A DNA stretch of 64,000 nucleotides from Siphonodentalium dalli (taxonomy: Eukaryota > Mollusca > Scaphopoda > Gadilida > Siphonodentaliidae): positions 7,169,314-7,233,313 of the forward strand of contig CP136068.1 of assembly GCA_032622095.1 (NCBI GenBank). The letters are read 5' to 3'. Made by a program: the position numbers and the translations under genes. Of the stretch, positions 1-10,300 are shown in pieces (position 1 is the stretch's first letter; each line of letters begins with the position of its first letter). A model generated the notes under the pieces. It did not search any database and was not told the origin of the DNA. It worked only from the letters and a program-made list of their open reading frames with translations.

Positions 1-800
1 CTGATCAACTAAAGGAATTTTTCATCATTGTGACTTATTCCCCAAAATGATAAATGATAATGATCATTTGAGTTACACCCTCTTATTATAAGGCATTGAC
101 TAACTATACAAGTTAGGCTACATAGGCCTATTAGGCCTCATAATAAACTTAGACTTCCACTAGTAGTGCCATGATCTCCAAATATACTGAAAATGATATA
201 TGCATGTTCCTTTGGCTGATAGGAGTGTGTACCTTGTCCTTAATCTTTAAGTTTAACTTGATCAATACTGTTTTTCAGTATTATATAAATGATGTGTTAA
301 AGATTGGCTATAGCGGTATGTAATTAACTCACCCATAAATTCAATCTAGATTCAAACTGTTCAATGCCTTGGGCAAAACCAATTGCTTTTGAACGCAGCT
401 GTACTGACAACAATTTCGTCGACACCTGACTAGACAGCGCCACAATTTTTGCCATTTCTAATATAAACATTCTTTCCTGGCCTATTTATCAACAGTTAAA
501 GCATTTCACGTTACAAATGGTAGCTAAGTGACTTTGCATCCGACATGATGATACTTTTGAAACGAATATTACTCTAAGAACAAAAGGAATGCATGTTATT
601 ATCAAAGTTTGATTCAAACCGTGTGAAACTCCAGTAAATCCACCCGGGCGAGACAGGCTTTAACCTTTTGACCTTTTCTGATCATACGAAATGTACGGAA
701 GACCGTCCGCACCAAAATGCATTAACTAGTAACAGGCAGCGAACGCTTCGAATTTAATGCAGTAATTTCAACCCTTATCTCACCTTATATATCATAATCT
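1..800. other. Intergenic, no gene recognised
   Basis: AT-rich sequence with no long open frame and no recognisable repeat. It precedes the LINE and may contain the empty target flank. Confidence 0.5.
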
Positions 801-945
801 ATACTTGGACTCCTGGGGCGAGGTACCGTACCTAAATGTGCCATTAACGGACTATACCGCTGGGATATCCTACTATTGATATCTTACCCCAGGAGCCCGT
901 GTAAACTTTACCGCATCGGTAAAACTCAGAACATTATAAAACCAA

Positions 946-1242
946 ATGGCTTACTTGTATATATTAGTCATTTCATCTTTCTTGTTAATATCAACTTATT
1001 CACCATGTAAGCCTACAATAGTTTCATATCATCTTTTCCTCATGTTTTCTCCATGTTTTTCTCATATTTCTCTCTTATTTCTAAATCAGTTTCACTCATT
1101 AGTTTTGAAATATCTCTTGAATCATTCACAACACACTTTTAGAAATAACCCTGACCGAGATGTGGATTACTTTTCATCTGTCTTCCAAATTAACTTCAGT
1201 TCCATCACGGTACGATGCTTTTCGGTCATGAACATCCCATAA
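946..1242 (+). pseudogene. In-frame ORF upstream of the LINE main ORF
   Basis: This 98-residue frame ends in TAA directly followed by the ATG of the main ORF at 1243, in the same reading frame. It is rich in hydrophobic and Ser/Thr residues and shows no known ORF1 feature such as a zinc knuckle, RRM or coiled coil. It may be 5' UTR that happens to be open, or an N-terminal extension cut off by a stop mutation. Confidence 0.3.
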
Positions 1243-2883
1243 ATGGGTATCTCTGCCGAGCAGCATCGTATAGTGACGGGAATTTTTGATTCAAAGAAGA
1301 AAGCCCCGTCGCAGAAAATAAAACATGTTACATGCAGCTTTCTCATATTGAAATCATTCCGTGGATCAAGTATTAGGCTACCGTTGATCATGGTTTTAAT
1401 TACAGCGCTTCTTATAATTTCAGTTTCAGTCCATGTCAATCCGGGCCCTGTACTAGACCAGACATTAATAACTGAAAACCATCCCGACACTTTGACCATT
1501 TTCCAACAAAATATAAGAAGCATTCGGAATAAAATCCACAAAATAAATCACATAATATCTGATTATGATATATTATGCTTTACCGAAACTCATCTGGACC
1601 CCTCATACCCATCTGAAAATATTCTTATTGAAGGATTCACCCCTCCTGTCCGAGCCGATCGGGATTGTCATGGTGGTGGTACTTGTGTATACTTCGACGA
1701 TAACTTATTATACAAGCGCATCGAAAGTCTCGAATTTGACACGTCTGTAATGTGGTTTGAAATACGCAGTAAACTTACAAAATTTCTCTTATGTCTATCA
1801 TACCGATCAGAGGACTTCTGTGCCCCAAACTATTGGACCCTCTTCGAGGAATCCATTTTTGAAGCGTTAGATATTTCCCATAAAGTAATACTACTTGGGG
1901 ATTTTAATTCAAATTATCTAGATCCCTCGTCCAAACTTAAAAATATCACGGACTATTTTTCACTCAGAAATGTGATTACATCCCCGACCAGAATCACTGC
2001 TACATCCGCGACGCTTCTGGACCCCATCATTATAAGCCCTGACATTCAAGTGAGGGATGCCGACATCCTTGACTTAGAAATTTCGGACCACTTAGGTGTT
2101 TATGCGACCATCTCATTTGATCAACTGTCAACCCCTTCCTTCCAAAGGAAAATATGGAACTATAATCGCGGCGACTTCCAAAAGGCGGCAATTTTAATAA
2201 ATGATATAAATTGGGACGATCTCCTCCAGCCTGAAAACGACATTGATAGGGTAGTGCAAATTTTCTATGATAAATTCTTTGAAATAATGCGAATCACTAT
2301 ACCACAAACTACAGTTACAATAAGATCGAAAGACAAAGTTTGGTTCAATAGCGACATCCGACGTGAGATTCGACGTCGAGATAGATTGCGATCGGTCGCC
2401 ATCAAGTCTGGCACTGAAAATAATTGGACAAAATACAAAAAATCGAGGAACAAAGTCAACAACATGAAAAAGTATGCGAAAGCCAAATTTGAAAACAATA
2501 TCGAAGATAGGGTAAATGACAGTTCTTCGCCCCGTGAATTCTGGCATCTCATCAACTTTCTTTTGAACAAAAAGAAGATAACAAAAATACCACCTATTTA
2601 TTCTACGGATTGAGATATTAAAGTCAATGGTGTATCTTTTGTCTCAAACGATTTGGGAAAAGCCGAGTGCCTGAATAACAAATTCCTCTCAAATTCCACG
2701 ATTGACCAGAAAGATCACAAACTACCTGATTTCAGTTCACGATGCAATAAAGAATTATCAGAACTTAAATTTTCAGTCGATGACGTCATATCTGCGATCA
2801 GATCACTTAAAACGAACAAAGCCTATGGCTATGACGGAGTTAGTCCAAAAATGCTCCACGGCACGGCACGGCTAACGCTATAG
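1243..2883 (+). pseudogene. LINE ORF2, endonuclease part and start of reverse transcriptase (broken)
   Basis: Translation from 1243 shows a hydrophobic stretch at residues 46-61, then VNPGP at 65-69, which resembles a decayed 2A-like peptide. The exonuclease-endonuclease-phosphatase domain follows: QQNIRS 88-93, FTETHLD 113-119, GDFN 219-222 and SDH 281-283, the usual metal-binding and catalytic positions. This nuclease nicks target DNA to prime reverse transcription. A nonsense TGA at 2611 interrupts the linker. The same frame resumes, and the N-terminal RT motif with LKTNKAYGYDG is readable before a 5-bp tandem duplication of CGGCA near 2862-2875 shifts the frame and produces a stop at 2881. 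Confidence 0.85.
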
Positions 2884-4612
2884 CCCACCCTCTTTTCTTA
2901 ATTTTTAAAAAATCTCTACAAACGGGAAAGTTCCCATCACAGTGGAAGAAAGCAAATGTGATTCCTATCTTTAAAAATGGAGATTCCGCAGATAGCGCTA
3001 ATTACCGACCAATTTCCCTTCTACCATGCCTGGGAAAAATTCTTGAAAAGTTAGTTCTAAAGAGAATCTCGTCCTTTTTAAATGAGAATAAACTCCTATT
3101 TCAAAATCAGTCGGGTTTCGTTCCGAAACACAGCACTACATTCCAAATGAGTGATCTTTATCACCAGCACATGTCAGACACTCGACAAAGGCTTATACAC
3201 TTGTTCAGTATTTTGTGATATCTCTAAAGCCTTCGAGAGAGTCTGGCACAGAGGGTTGATTGCCAAAACTACCGCGTATGGGATAACAGGGTCGCTTTCT
3301 AAATGGCTGGAGGACTATCTCACTAACAGGAAGCAAAGGGTCCGAATCAATAACACTTGGGCCTTTCCTATTTTTAATATACATTAATGACATACCAGAT
3401 AACCTCACATCAACTGTTAGAATGTATGCTGATGACACATGTCTCACAGCTTCTCGCTTCAATCTTAACATCCTACAATCAGAACTAAACGAGGACCTCA
3501 AAAGGGTCAGTCTATGGGCAGACAACTGGTTAGTTTCGTTCAATCCCAAGAAAACCAAGGCAATATCCTTCTCATTCGTGCCTCAAGATAATTCCCCAGA
3601 TTTAATATTCCAGGACGAAACTATTTCATTTAACGAATCGCATAAGCACCTTGGCCTTGAATTTCAATCAAATTTAAAATGGAACAACCAAATAGAATAC
3701 ACAGCAAACAAAGCTGCTTCTAGACTATCACAATTGAGGAAATTTAAAAACGATCTCGATAGAAAGACACTCGAAAACATTTACAATGCGTATATCCTTC
3801 CTATTTTGGATTATGCTGACGTCGTATGGGATTCAGCACCCAATTACTTATTGGAAAAACTCGCCCTAATACATAAAGACGCCGCTAGATTCGTAACCGG
3901 CCTAAATCGTTCAGTATCACTTAACAAGTTATGGCTTGAGGTAGGTTGGCGGACACTACACAGGCGTAGGCAACATCGCCATTTGCAAGCAATTTACAGA
4001 ATTATCAATGAAGACGCCCCTTTCTACCTGACATATCTCCTACCGGCACGCTCCAGAGAACGATCGGATTATAATCATAGATTTCCAAATAAATTTTATT
4101 CCTATTTCGCCAACACTGAACATTTTAAACAGTCATTTATCCCATCTGTTCTGGAATGGAACAAATTACCTGTGTATGTAATCAATGCAACCTCCATTTC
4201 CGATTTCAAAGCCAATTTAGGGATTATAGACCCAATAATAAAACCACCCTCTTATTTTTATACAGGAAAAAGGAAAATTAATATAATACACTGTAAAATT
4301 CGGAATCAGTGTAGTGATCTCCGTTCGGATATGTTTGATAATCACATATCATATTCGCCTATATGCCCCTGTAACTTAGACATTGAAGACGCCAATCACT
4401 ATTTTCATGTTTGCCCTTTATTTGTAGATCAGAGAATTAACTTTTACCGAAATTTAAGTATTAATGGCTTTCAATCATTAGAAGCAAATCATTTCTTATA
4501 TGGGGTAAAAGGTATATCAAATCAAAAGAACACTACTCTAACTACTCTTTTCCGCATTACTCAATCTTTTATAGCTAAAACAGAGCGTTTTGAACAAACC
4601 CATGTATGGTAA
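2884..4612 (+). pseudogene. LINE ORF2, reverse transcriptase and C-terminal tail (frameshifted, internal deletion)
   Basis: RT motifs appear in order across three frames: VIPIFKNGD then ANYRPISLLP (about 2958-3040), FCDISKAFERVWH (3214-3252), then YADDT at 3425-3439. There is a frameshift between about 3150 and 3200. Near 3350-3360 the text jumps from RINNTW to GPFLFLIYINDIPDN, so the block that normally carries the GVPQGS motif is deleted. From 3422 to the stop at 4612 the frame is intact: RT thumb, then a C-terminal C-P-C-x8-H-x4-C cluster around ICPCNLDIEDANHYFHVC, the zinc-ribbon-like tail typical of this group. Loss of motif B and the frameshifts make the enzyme inactive. Confidence 0.88.
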
Positions 4613-5112
4613 ATTTCGCTATTCATCTTTCAACTCACCGAGTCCTAGCGTTTTCTTCATAACCGAGATTGGAATACAGATGGAAACCCGACGTCCGCAG
4701 CACACTCCGCACTCTTCTTTATAAACAGTTTGCTATATCTGCTATGTATTTTTATGTATGTTCCATGATTGTATTAGGAGAGGGGCAAGTTTGTAAGTTT
4801 CGTAACTTGTGCCCTGATCCCTATGTATATTTTGTCTAAATACATTAAAATATGTTTAAAGTAAAGTAAAAAGTACCAGATTCTCATTTGGTAAACATTT
4901 CATAACTATCGGACAAATAACATGGCAGATATAGTGTATTATAAGGGGGGGGTTACTTGTGGTTTCGATGAGTTTACTTGAAAGCCAAAGTGCATCTTAA
5001 AATAGGGGCCAATGGGACCCCCTTCGCATCTAATGTGACAAACATGTGATGACTAATGATAGTATGTAGCACTATAATGAAATCTATTTAATATGACTAC
5101 TCTACTGTTTAA

Positions 5113-5550
5113 CCATTTACCCAACAAAACTGCCAAAAACGCCCAAATAAAGCTTCAACAGCCTAAAATATCGTCGGTCTGTCTCAATAACACCATACAA
5201 ATATGGATATCATTGGAACCGGCTCATTGACCACATTGTTATGGTTCCAGTTATGCCGTGCCAATGCATTATCTTATATATGCGAGTCGACCATAGGTCG
5301 CCTCGCATATATAAGAGAATGCATTGGCATTTTGGCTTTTTTTAAAAACTTTTACCATTTTTTCTTACATTCTTTAATTTCATAATTTTTTCTTACATTT
5401 TTTATAATATTTTTCTAAATTCTTTGACAATTTTATCATTTTTAATATGTGTTAAGCCAATGCATTCTCTGATATATTCGAGGCGACCTATGGTGGACTC
5501 GCATATATAAGAGAATGCATTGGCACAGGGCCGTTCTGTTGGGTAAAGGG
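5113..5550. mobile_element. TTAA-flanked hairpin MITE, copy 1
   Basis: TTAA at 5109-5112 and 5551-5554 flanks terminal inverted repeats of the type CCATTTACCCAACA / CCCTTTACCCAACA. Internal palindromes CCAATGCATTCTCTTATATA...GCGAG pair with their complements. No coding capacity. TTAA duplication suggests mobilisation by a piggyBac-like transposase. Further copies sit at 10971, 11541, 42118, 54850 and 58915. Confidence 0.75.
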
Positions 5551-5554
5551 TTAA

Positions 5555-6930
5555 ACATCCCAGGAATCACTAAAAGGGATCCTCAAAATGTCTAACGCAT
5601 AAATTTTATCGAAAGCTATGTATTAAATTAGTGTTTAACCTCCCAGAAAAGGGCCCAAACACCCCAGGTCACTTAATGAGACATACCGTGCGAGAATGTC
5701 AGTAGAATAATGTGGTACCACTATTAGTCAAAGATGTATAATACAATCGACACATCGTACAGATTCCAATAAAGTGTATGCTGTTGCGATATCTTCAGAA
5801 ACAGTGGGGAAAGACGCGATCCAAGTCACCCATTATAGTAACTATTTGAATATATTTCAGAAGACATAGTATATATATATGCTTCCATTTCAACTGCATA
5901 TTAATATAATGCAATTTTTCATCATTGCATTTGTGTGAAATGAGGGGTACAACTGTTTAAATTGGTTTTATTTAAATTACATATTCCTGCCGACAGGAAC
6001 TTGTGCCATGGGATTGCATTTTCAAATGTTGTGTTGCAATATTTTCATGCAAGGGTGGACCTGACCACTTTGGACTGAAGCAGACATGAACATCGCAAAG
6101 ACTGGACCGGGCAGTATCGCAAGTACCAGATCCGTAATACTGACTACATATAATTAATTTGACGGGAACGTTCAGTTATGGTGCAGTGATTATTGCCCAA
6201 AATTATACAAATGTACTGATCAACGAGCCTCATGTGACAATTGGCTTCATGTGCCTTGCAATGGATATGGGCAGTTCGTAAGCGATTGCCTAGGCATGTG
6301 TGACTATCCTTAATAAATTAAAATGGTTACTTAACCAATTACTGGAGTAAAAGGTGCAAGGGGGGCTGGTGATATTTGCAAATAATTTGTTACCACCCGG
6401 ATGGTCACATATCATTCAATATGGGTTAGTGTGTAATGCATACGTGTTGGCTAGTTTATTGACTCGAATATACACTAGCGGAAATGAGTCGAGATGATTC
6501 CGTGTTAGGCATTTCTGAAGTACAGACGATAGTGGAATACATGTAAATGCTTAATGGTGGATTCATGGTGCTTCTGTGAAGAAGTACAAATTTCGTCTTT
6601 TAGTGGAGTGAAAACCTGCAAAACAAATAGCTACACAGCTAGGCTAAGTGCTTATCAAACGTGACCAACTTGGTGATGCATACAGTGTTTTTTATTCACC
6701 AATAGTGACAATCATACTACGAAATGAGTCAACAGTGTGCATAGTATACAACCACGTGATTAATTAAAATATACTCATGTCTACTCACTGCAGACATCCG
6801 ACGGGGGGGGGGGCTAGCTCGCCCTCCCAGTGCCCCACAGGGACCACCCCTTCCCTGTGATGGTACTATTTGCATAACCCTCACCCCTAAACTACAAATG
6901 TATGCAAGAACTTGCATAATGTTCTCAAAT
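5555..6930. other. Intergenic, no gene recognised
   Basis: No credible exon. A poly-G run near 6800-6812 adjoins a GC-rich patch (6813-6870). Nothing else can be assigned. Confidence 0.45.
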
Positions 6931-7021
6931 TATTCTTTGTTGTGAGGTTGTTCTGACTTATAACAGTTCACTTTTATCCATTCAATGCCACAGAAAGAAC
7001 GACAAAGAACGTTATGCATAT

Positions 7022-7324
7022 TTATTTGTATAATTTCGTATTGATGTGATGGACCTCATGGCATCCAGCTAGAGTCCCTGGAAATGACCGGACTGTATGT
7101 TTTATCGGACAGTACTGGTTTCTGGAACCATGGTAACGCTTAAATCCTTGCTTGTATATATCCACCATGATTGGCAGATTCCTCACCAGGCGCCACCTAT
7201 CGTCATTTGAATGGTACTCCATGAGCAGCTGTCCAACCAGATCGAGGCTTCCGTCCTTGAGCGCCTTTGGGAACATGTGCCATTCCGACCCCTCTATGTC
7301 CATCTTCAGTATGTCAATCACTCG
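7022..7324 (-). CDS. METTL24-like copy A, exon 6 (last coding exon)
   Basis: After the acceptor CTGTTTCAG the exon reads RVIDILKMDIEGSEW, then DGSLDLVGQLLMEYHSND, and ends HHINTKLYK before TAA. MDIEGSEW is the conserved acidic motif of FkbM/METTL24-type enzymes. About 78 of 100 residues match copy B. The stop codon lies within AATAAA, which could act as the poly(A) signal for a very short 3' UTR. Confidence 0.93.
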   Translation of the reverse strand, partial: RVIDILKMDIEGSEWHMFPKALKDGSLDLVGQLLMEYHSNDDRWRLVRNLPIMVDIYKQGFKRYHGSRNQYCPIKHTVRSFPGTLAGCHEVHHINTKLYK

Positions 7325-10300
7325 CTGAAACAGATTGGAATTCATTAAATGAGCCGCGTTTTTTATAAATCCAGGCGATTTGCCATATAGTTTCAACAGA
7401 TCAGGATCTGTCCTGTGAACATGTTTTAGCGGATCGACAGATTAATAACAGTCCAACATCTTAATGATGTTCGACTCGAATTTTCAACCTAATTATAATG
7501 AGAGCGACATGCCTAAATCTCATTTTAGCCCATTGGCTGGGAAAATTCAAAATGGTACCTCATGCCGAGACGTGGCGACGGGGACTTGACACAACATTTA
7601 TTGGCAATTCATGCCAAAAGGTTAAATGTGCTCTTTAATTTGATTTTCAAGCGAAAATTGACCAACCTGAGGCCCGTTCCAAACGACGGATTTTTGTCGA
7701 CTCTAATCTAATACCAGACCCACAATTTGTATTAAATGTGTCTAAAATGCGACGTTTGAAACAATTAGATCCGTGTCAGTCGCACCACAGACGAATCTCC
7801 GTCCAATTCAGACGAATCTTCGTCGGTGATGCGTCTGAAATCCGTCTTGGTTTCAAACGACGGATTGTTGTCGACTCGAATCTAATACATATGTCGAGAA
7901 GTGCCGAAAGTTGCCGAATAACGAATGCAAATGATATGATAATGGTATAATAATGAGGGAGATACCCACATGACGTCACTTGTCGCACGCTCTCTTTGTT
8001 ATAAAGAAAGATATATCTATAAGAATTGCTTAGGTAACATTGTGAAAATTTTAATTATTACGGTAGTTTGATGTCACTGACTCACATCTTATATATATAC
8101 TAATGTATACAGTATCAATGATTTATAATAATTCATATATATACCGGTATAAGGGATATGGGTTGTAGCAACTGATTTATAATAATTCATATATACCTAT
8201 ATTCCTTATTATAAGTGATAGGGTGTTAGTCTCTAATGTATAATAATTAATATATACCGGTATTACTTTTTACAAGGGGTAGGGGTGGTACCACTGATTT
8301 ATAATAATTCATATATACCGGCATTAGTTGTTATGAGGGGTATATGGGTGGTAACCTCTCATCTATAATAATTAATATATTCTGGTATTCCTTATTATAA
8401 GGGCAGAGTGATACCCTCAGATTTATAATAATTCATATAAACCGGTGTTACTTATGAGGGGTAGGGATAGTAGCCTATGATTTATAATAATTCATATATA
8501 CCGGTATTCCTTATTATAAAGTAAATAGGGTGGTAGCCTATGATTTATAATAATTAATATATTTCGGTATTCCTTATTATAAGGCATAGGGGGTGGTAGT
8601 TTCTGATTTATAATAATTCTTGTATACCGGTATTTACATGCACGGTATACACATAGCAGGCAATTTGTTGCAAGATATAACATTTTTTTGTTGCGCCTAT
8701 TATAGTATATTATATATATGTATGTACTATATACATCCGCATATACATTAGCACATATATTCGCGCTGCAGTCGCGCATATATAATATATATATACATAA
8801 TTTATACTGTATTTTAGTATATATATGTATAACATACCGGTATATATAGGCCTCTATATCTACGCGTGACCATTTTTTGACGGTAACCGGGAATCCACCT
8901 TTAAATAAATCTACCGATGTATTAGATTCGACGCGACAAAGATGCGTCCGTCTGTAACAAAATCGACCGCAGACGCATCACCGACGGATTTAATACAATT
9001 AGATTAGAGTAGACAAAAATCCGTCGTTTGGAACGGGCCTTATGTGGTCAGGTCAGATATTTCCAACACTTTGAGAGCTTGGTACCAAGCTAGATGCTGG
9101 GATTCAGTTCAGATTTCAAACTGTTCTCCCACTGTATACGAGGCGTCGTGATCCCTCATCGGTGGCCAGTCAAAACTTGTAATTGGTTTTAGAAAAATAA
9201 AGTCCTGAATTTGCCTGCATTTGCATCTCCTGATGGTAGGATTACAACGTTTTCAGGTTTAGATTTCAAAATGTTCTCCCACTGCGCTGATGGGTCCCAG
9301 ATTCTTCCCGGTGACCATTCTAACTGCTAATCAATTTTTTGAAAATAGACTCTTGAAATTGCCCGGAGTTGGACCCCCATATGCTATGGTGCTTCACCGG
9401 TGGCCAGTTAAAACTGCAAATTTACAAAATAGAGGCCTGAATTTGCCTGGAAGTATACTCCTAGATGCAAGGATTTTGCAGTTTTCAGGTTCAAGATTTC
9501 AAAATTAAAAAAACCATGGTCGGCACTGTAAAATAAACTAAAATCCATGCTGTGAGATGCCAGTTCTGAAATTTCAAGCAATGTGTTGCAATTAGTATTA
9601 CACGAACTTGTGAATTTAGTCTTGTCCAAGGTCGGGGTGCAGTTGGAAATTCCAAGGTGGACAGCCGCCCACACCCAAACGCGTACCTGATATCATGCTT
9701 TCAGTCTATTTATAATTTATATATTAAACAAATTTGGAATAAAGACGTACAGACACAACTTGCATCTAGAGTTTGTTATCTAACTCGATGCGGACTGTGA
9801 AGTCAAATTTCATTCATGTCCCGCTTCTCTATTCCGCTTATATATGGTATGGACGTTCCTGGTGTGTGGCCGGGATTCAAATTTGTCCAATTGGGGGTCA
9901 CCCGGTCAAATATAGCCGAAACCATTGACTGAACTTAAAATAAAATTCCTTGCTCATTTTAACCAAACACAAAAAAATTCTGAAATAAACAAAACATTTC
10001 CATGTTATTTTAAAGATTTAACTCCTTGCTCGATTTAAACAATACACAGCACCCAACCCCGCCATCCACATCCCGTGTGCTGGAAATGATATTTGCGTTT
10101 CGTTTCTTCTACATATCTTATCCTTTAAACTAATCAAGAGTGGTATTTAGTGGTATCAAGAGTGGTATTTAGTGGTATCAAGAGTGGTATTTAGTGGTAT
10201 CAAGAGTGGTATTTAGTGGTATCAAGAGTGGTATTTAGTGGTATCAAGAGTGGTATTTAGTGGTATCAAGAGAGGCTATTTAGTGGTATCAAAAGTGGTA

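Larger units (their letters stand above)
811..4875 (+). mobile_element. APE-type LINE retrotransposon (CR1/Jockey group), nearly full length but dead
   Basis: An apurinic-type endonuclease is followed by a reverse transcriptase and a C-terminal zinc-ribbon-like tail in the order typical of CR1/Jockey-group non-LTR elements. The 3' end (4760-4875) is a short UTR ending in an AAAGTAAAGTAAAA-like simple tail. Two minus-strand fragments in this window (26360-26465 and 55329-55430) match this 3' end, which shows it is a dispersed family. The 5' limit is uncertain: a hairpin (CTCCTGGGG at 810-818 pairing with CCCCAGGAG near 887-895) and an in-frame ORF at 946-1242 lie just upstream of the main ORF. 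I found no clear target-site duplication. Confidence 0.85.
7565..9689. mobile_element. Old hAT-like non-autonomous element, split by another insertion
   Basis: The left end CCGAGACGTGGCGACGGGG resembles the start of the better preserved copy at 47456. The body contains the family's TTTCCAACAC and ACCATGGTCGG blocks, and the right end finishes at CGCGTACCTG. Flanking ACCTCATG (7557-7564) and ATATCATG (9690-9697) agree at 6 of 8 positions and could be an eroded 8-bp target duplication. The Harbinger-like element 7671-9039 lies inside. Confidence 0.55.
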
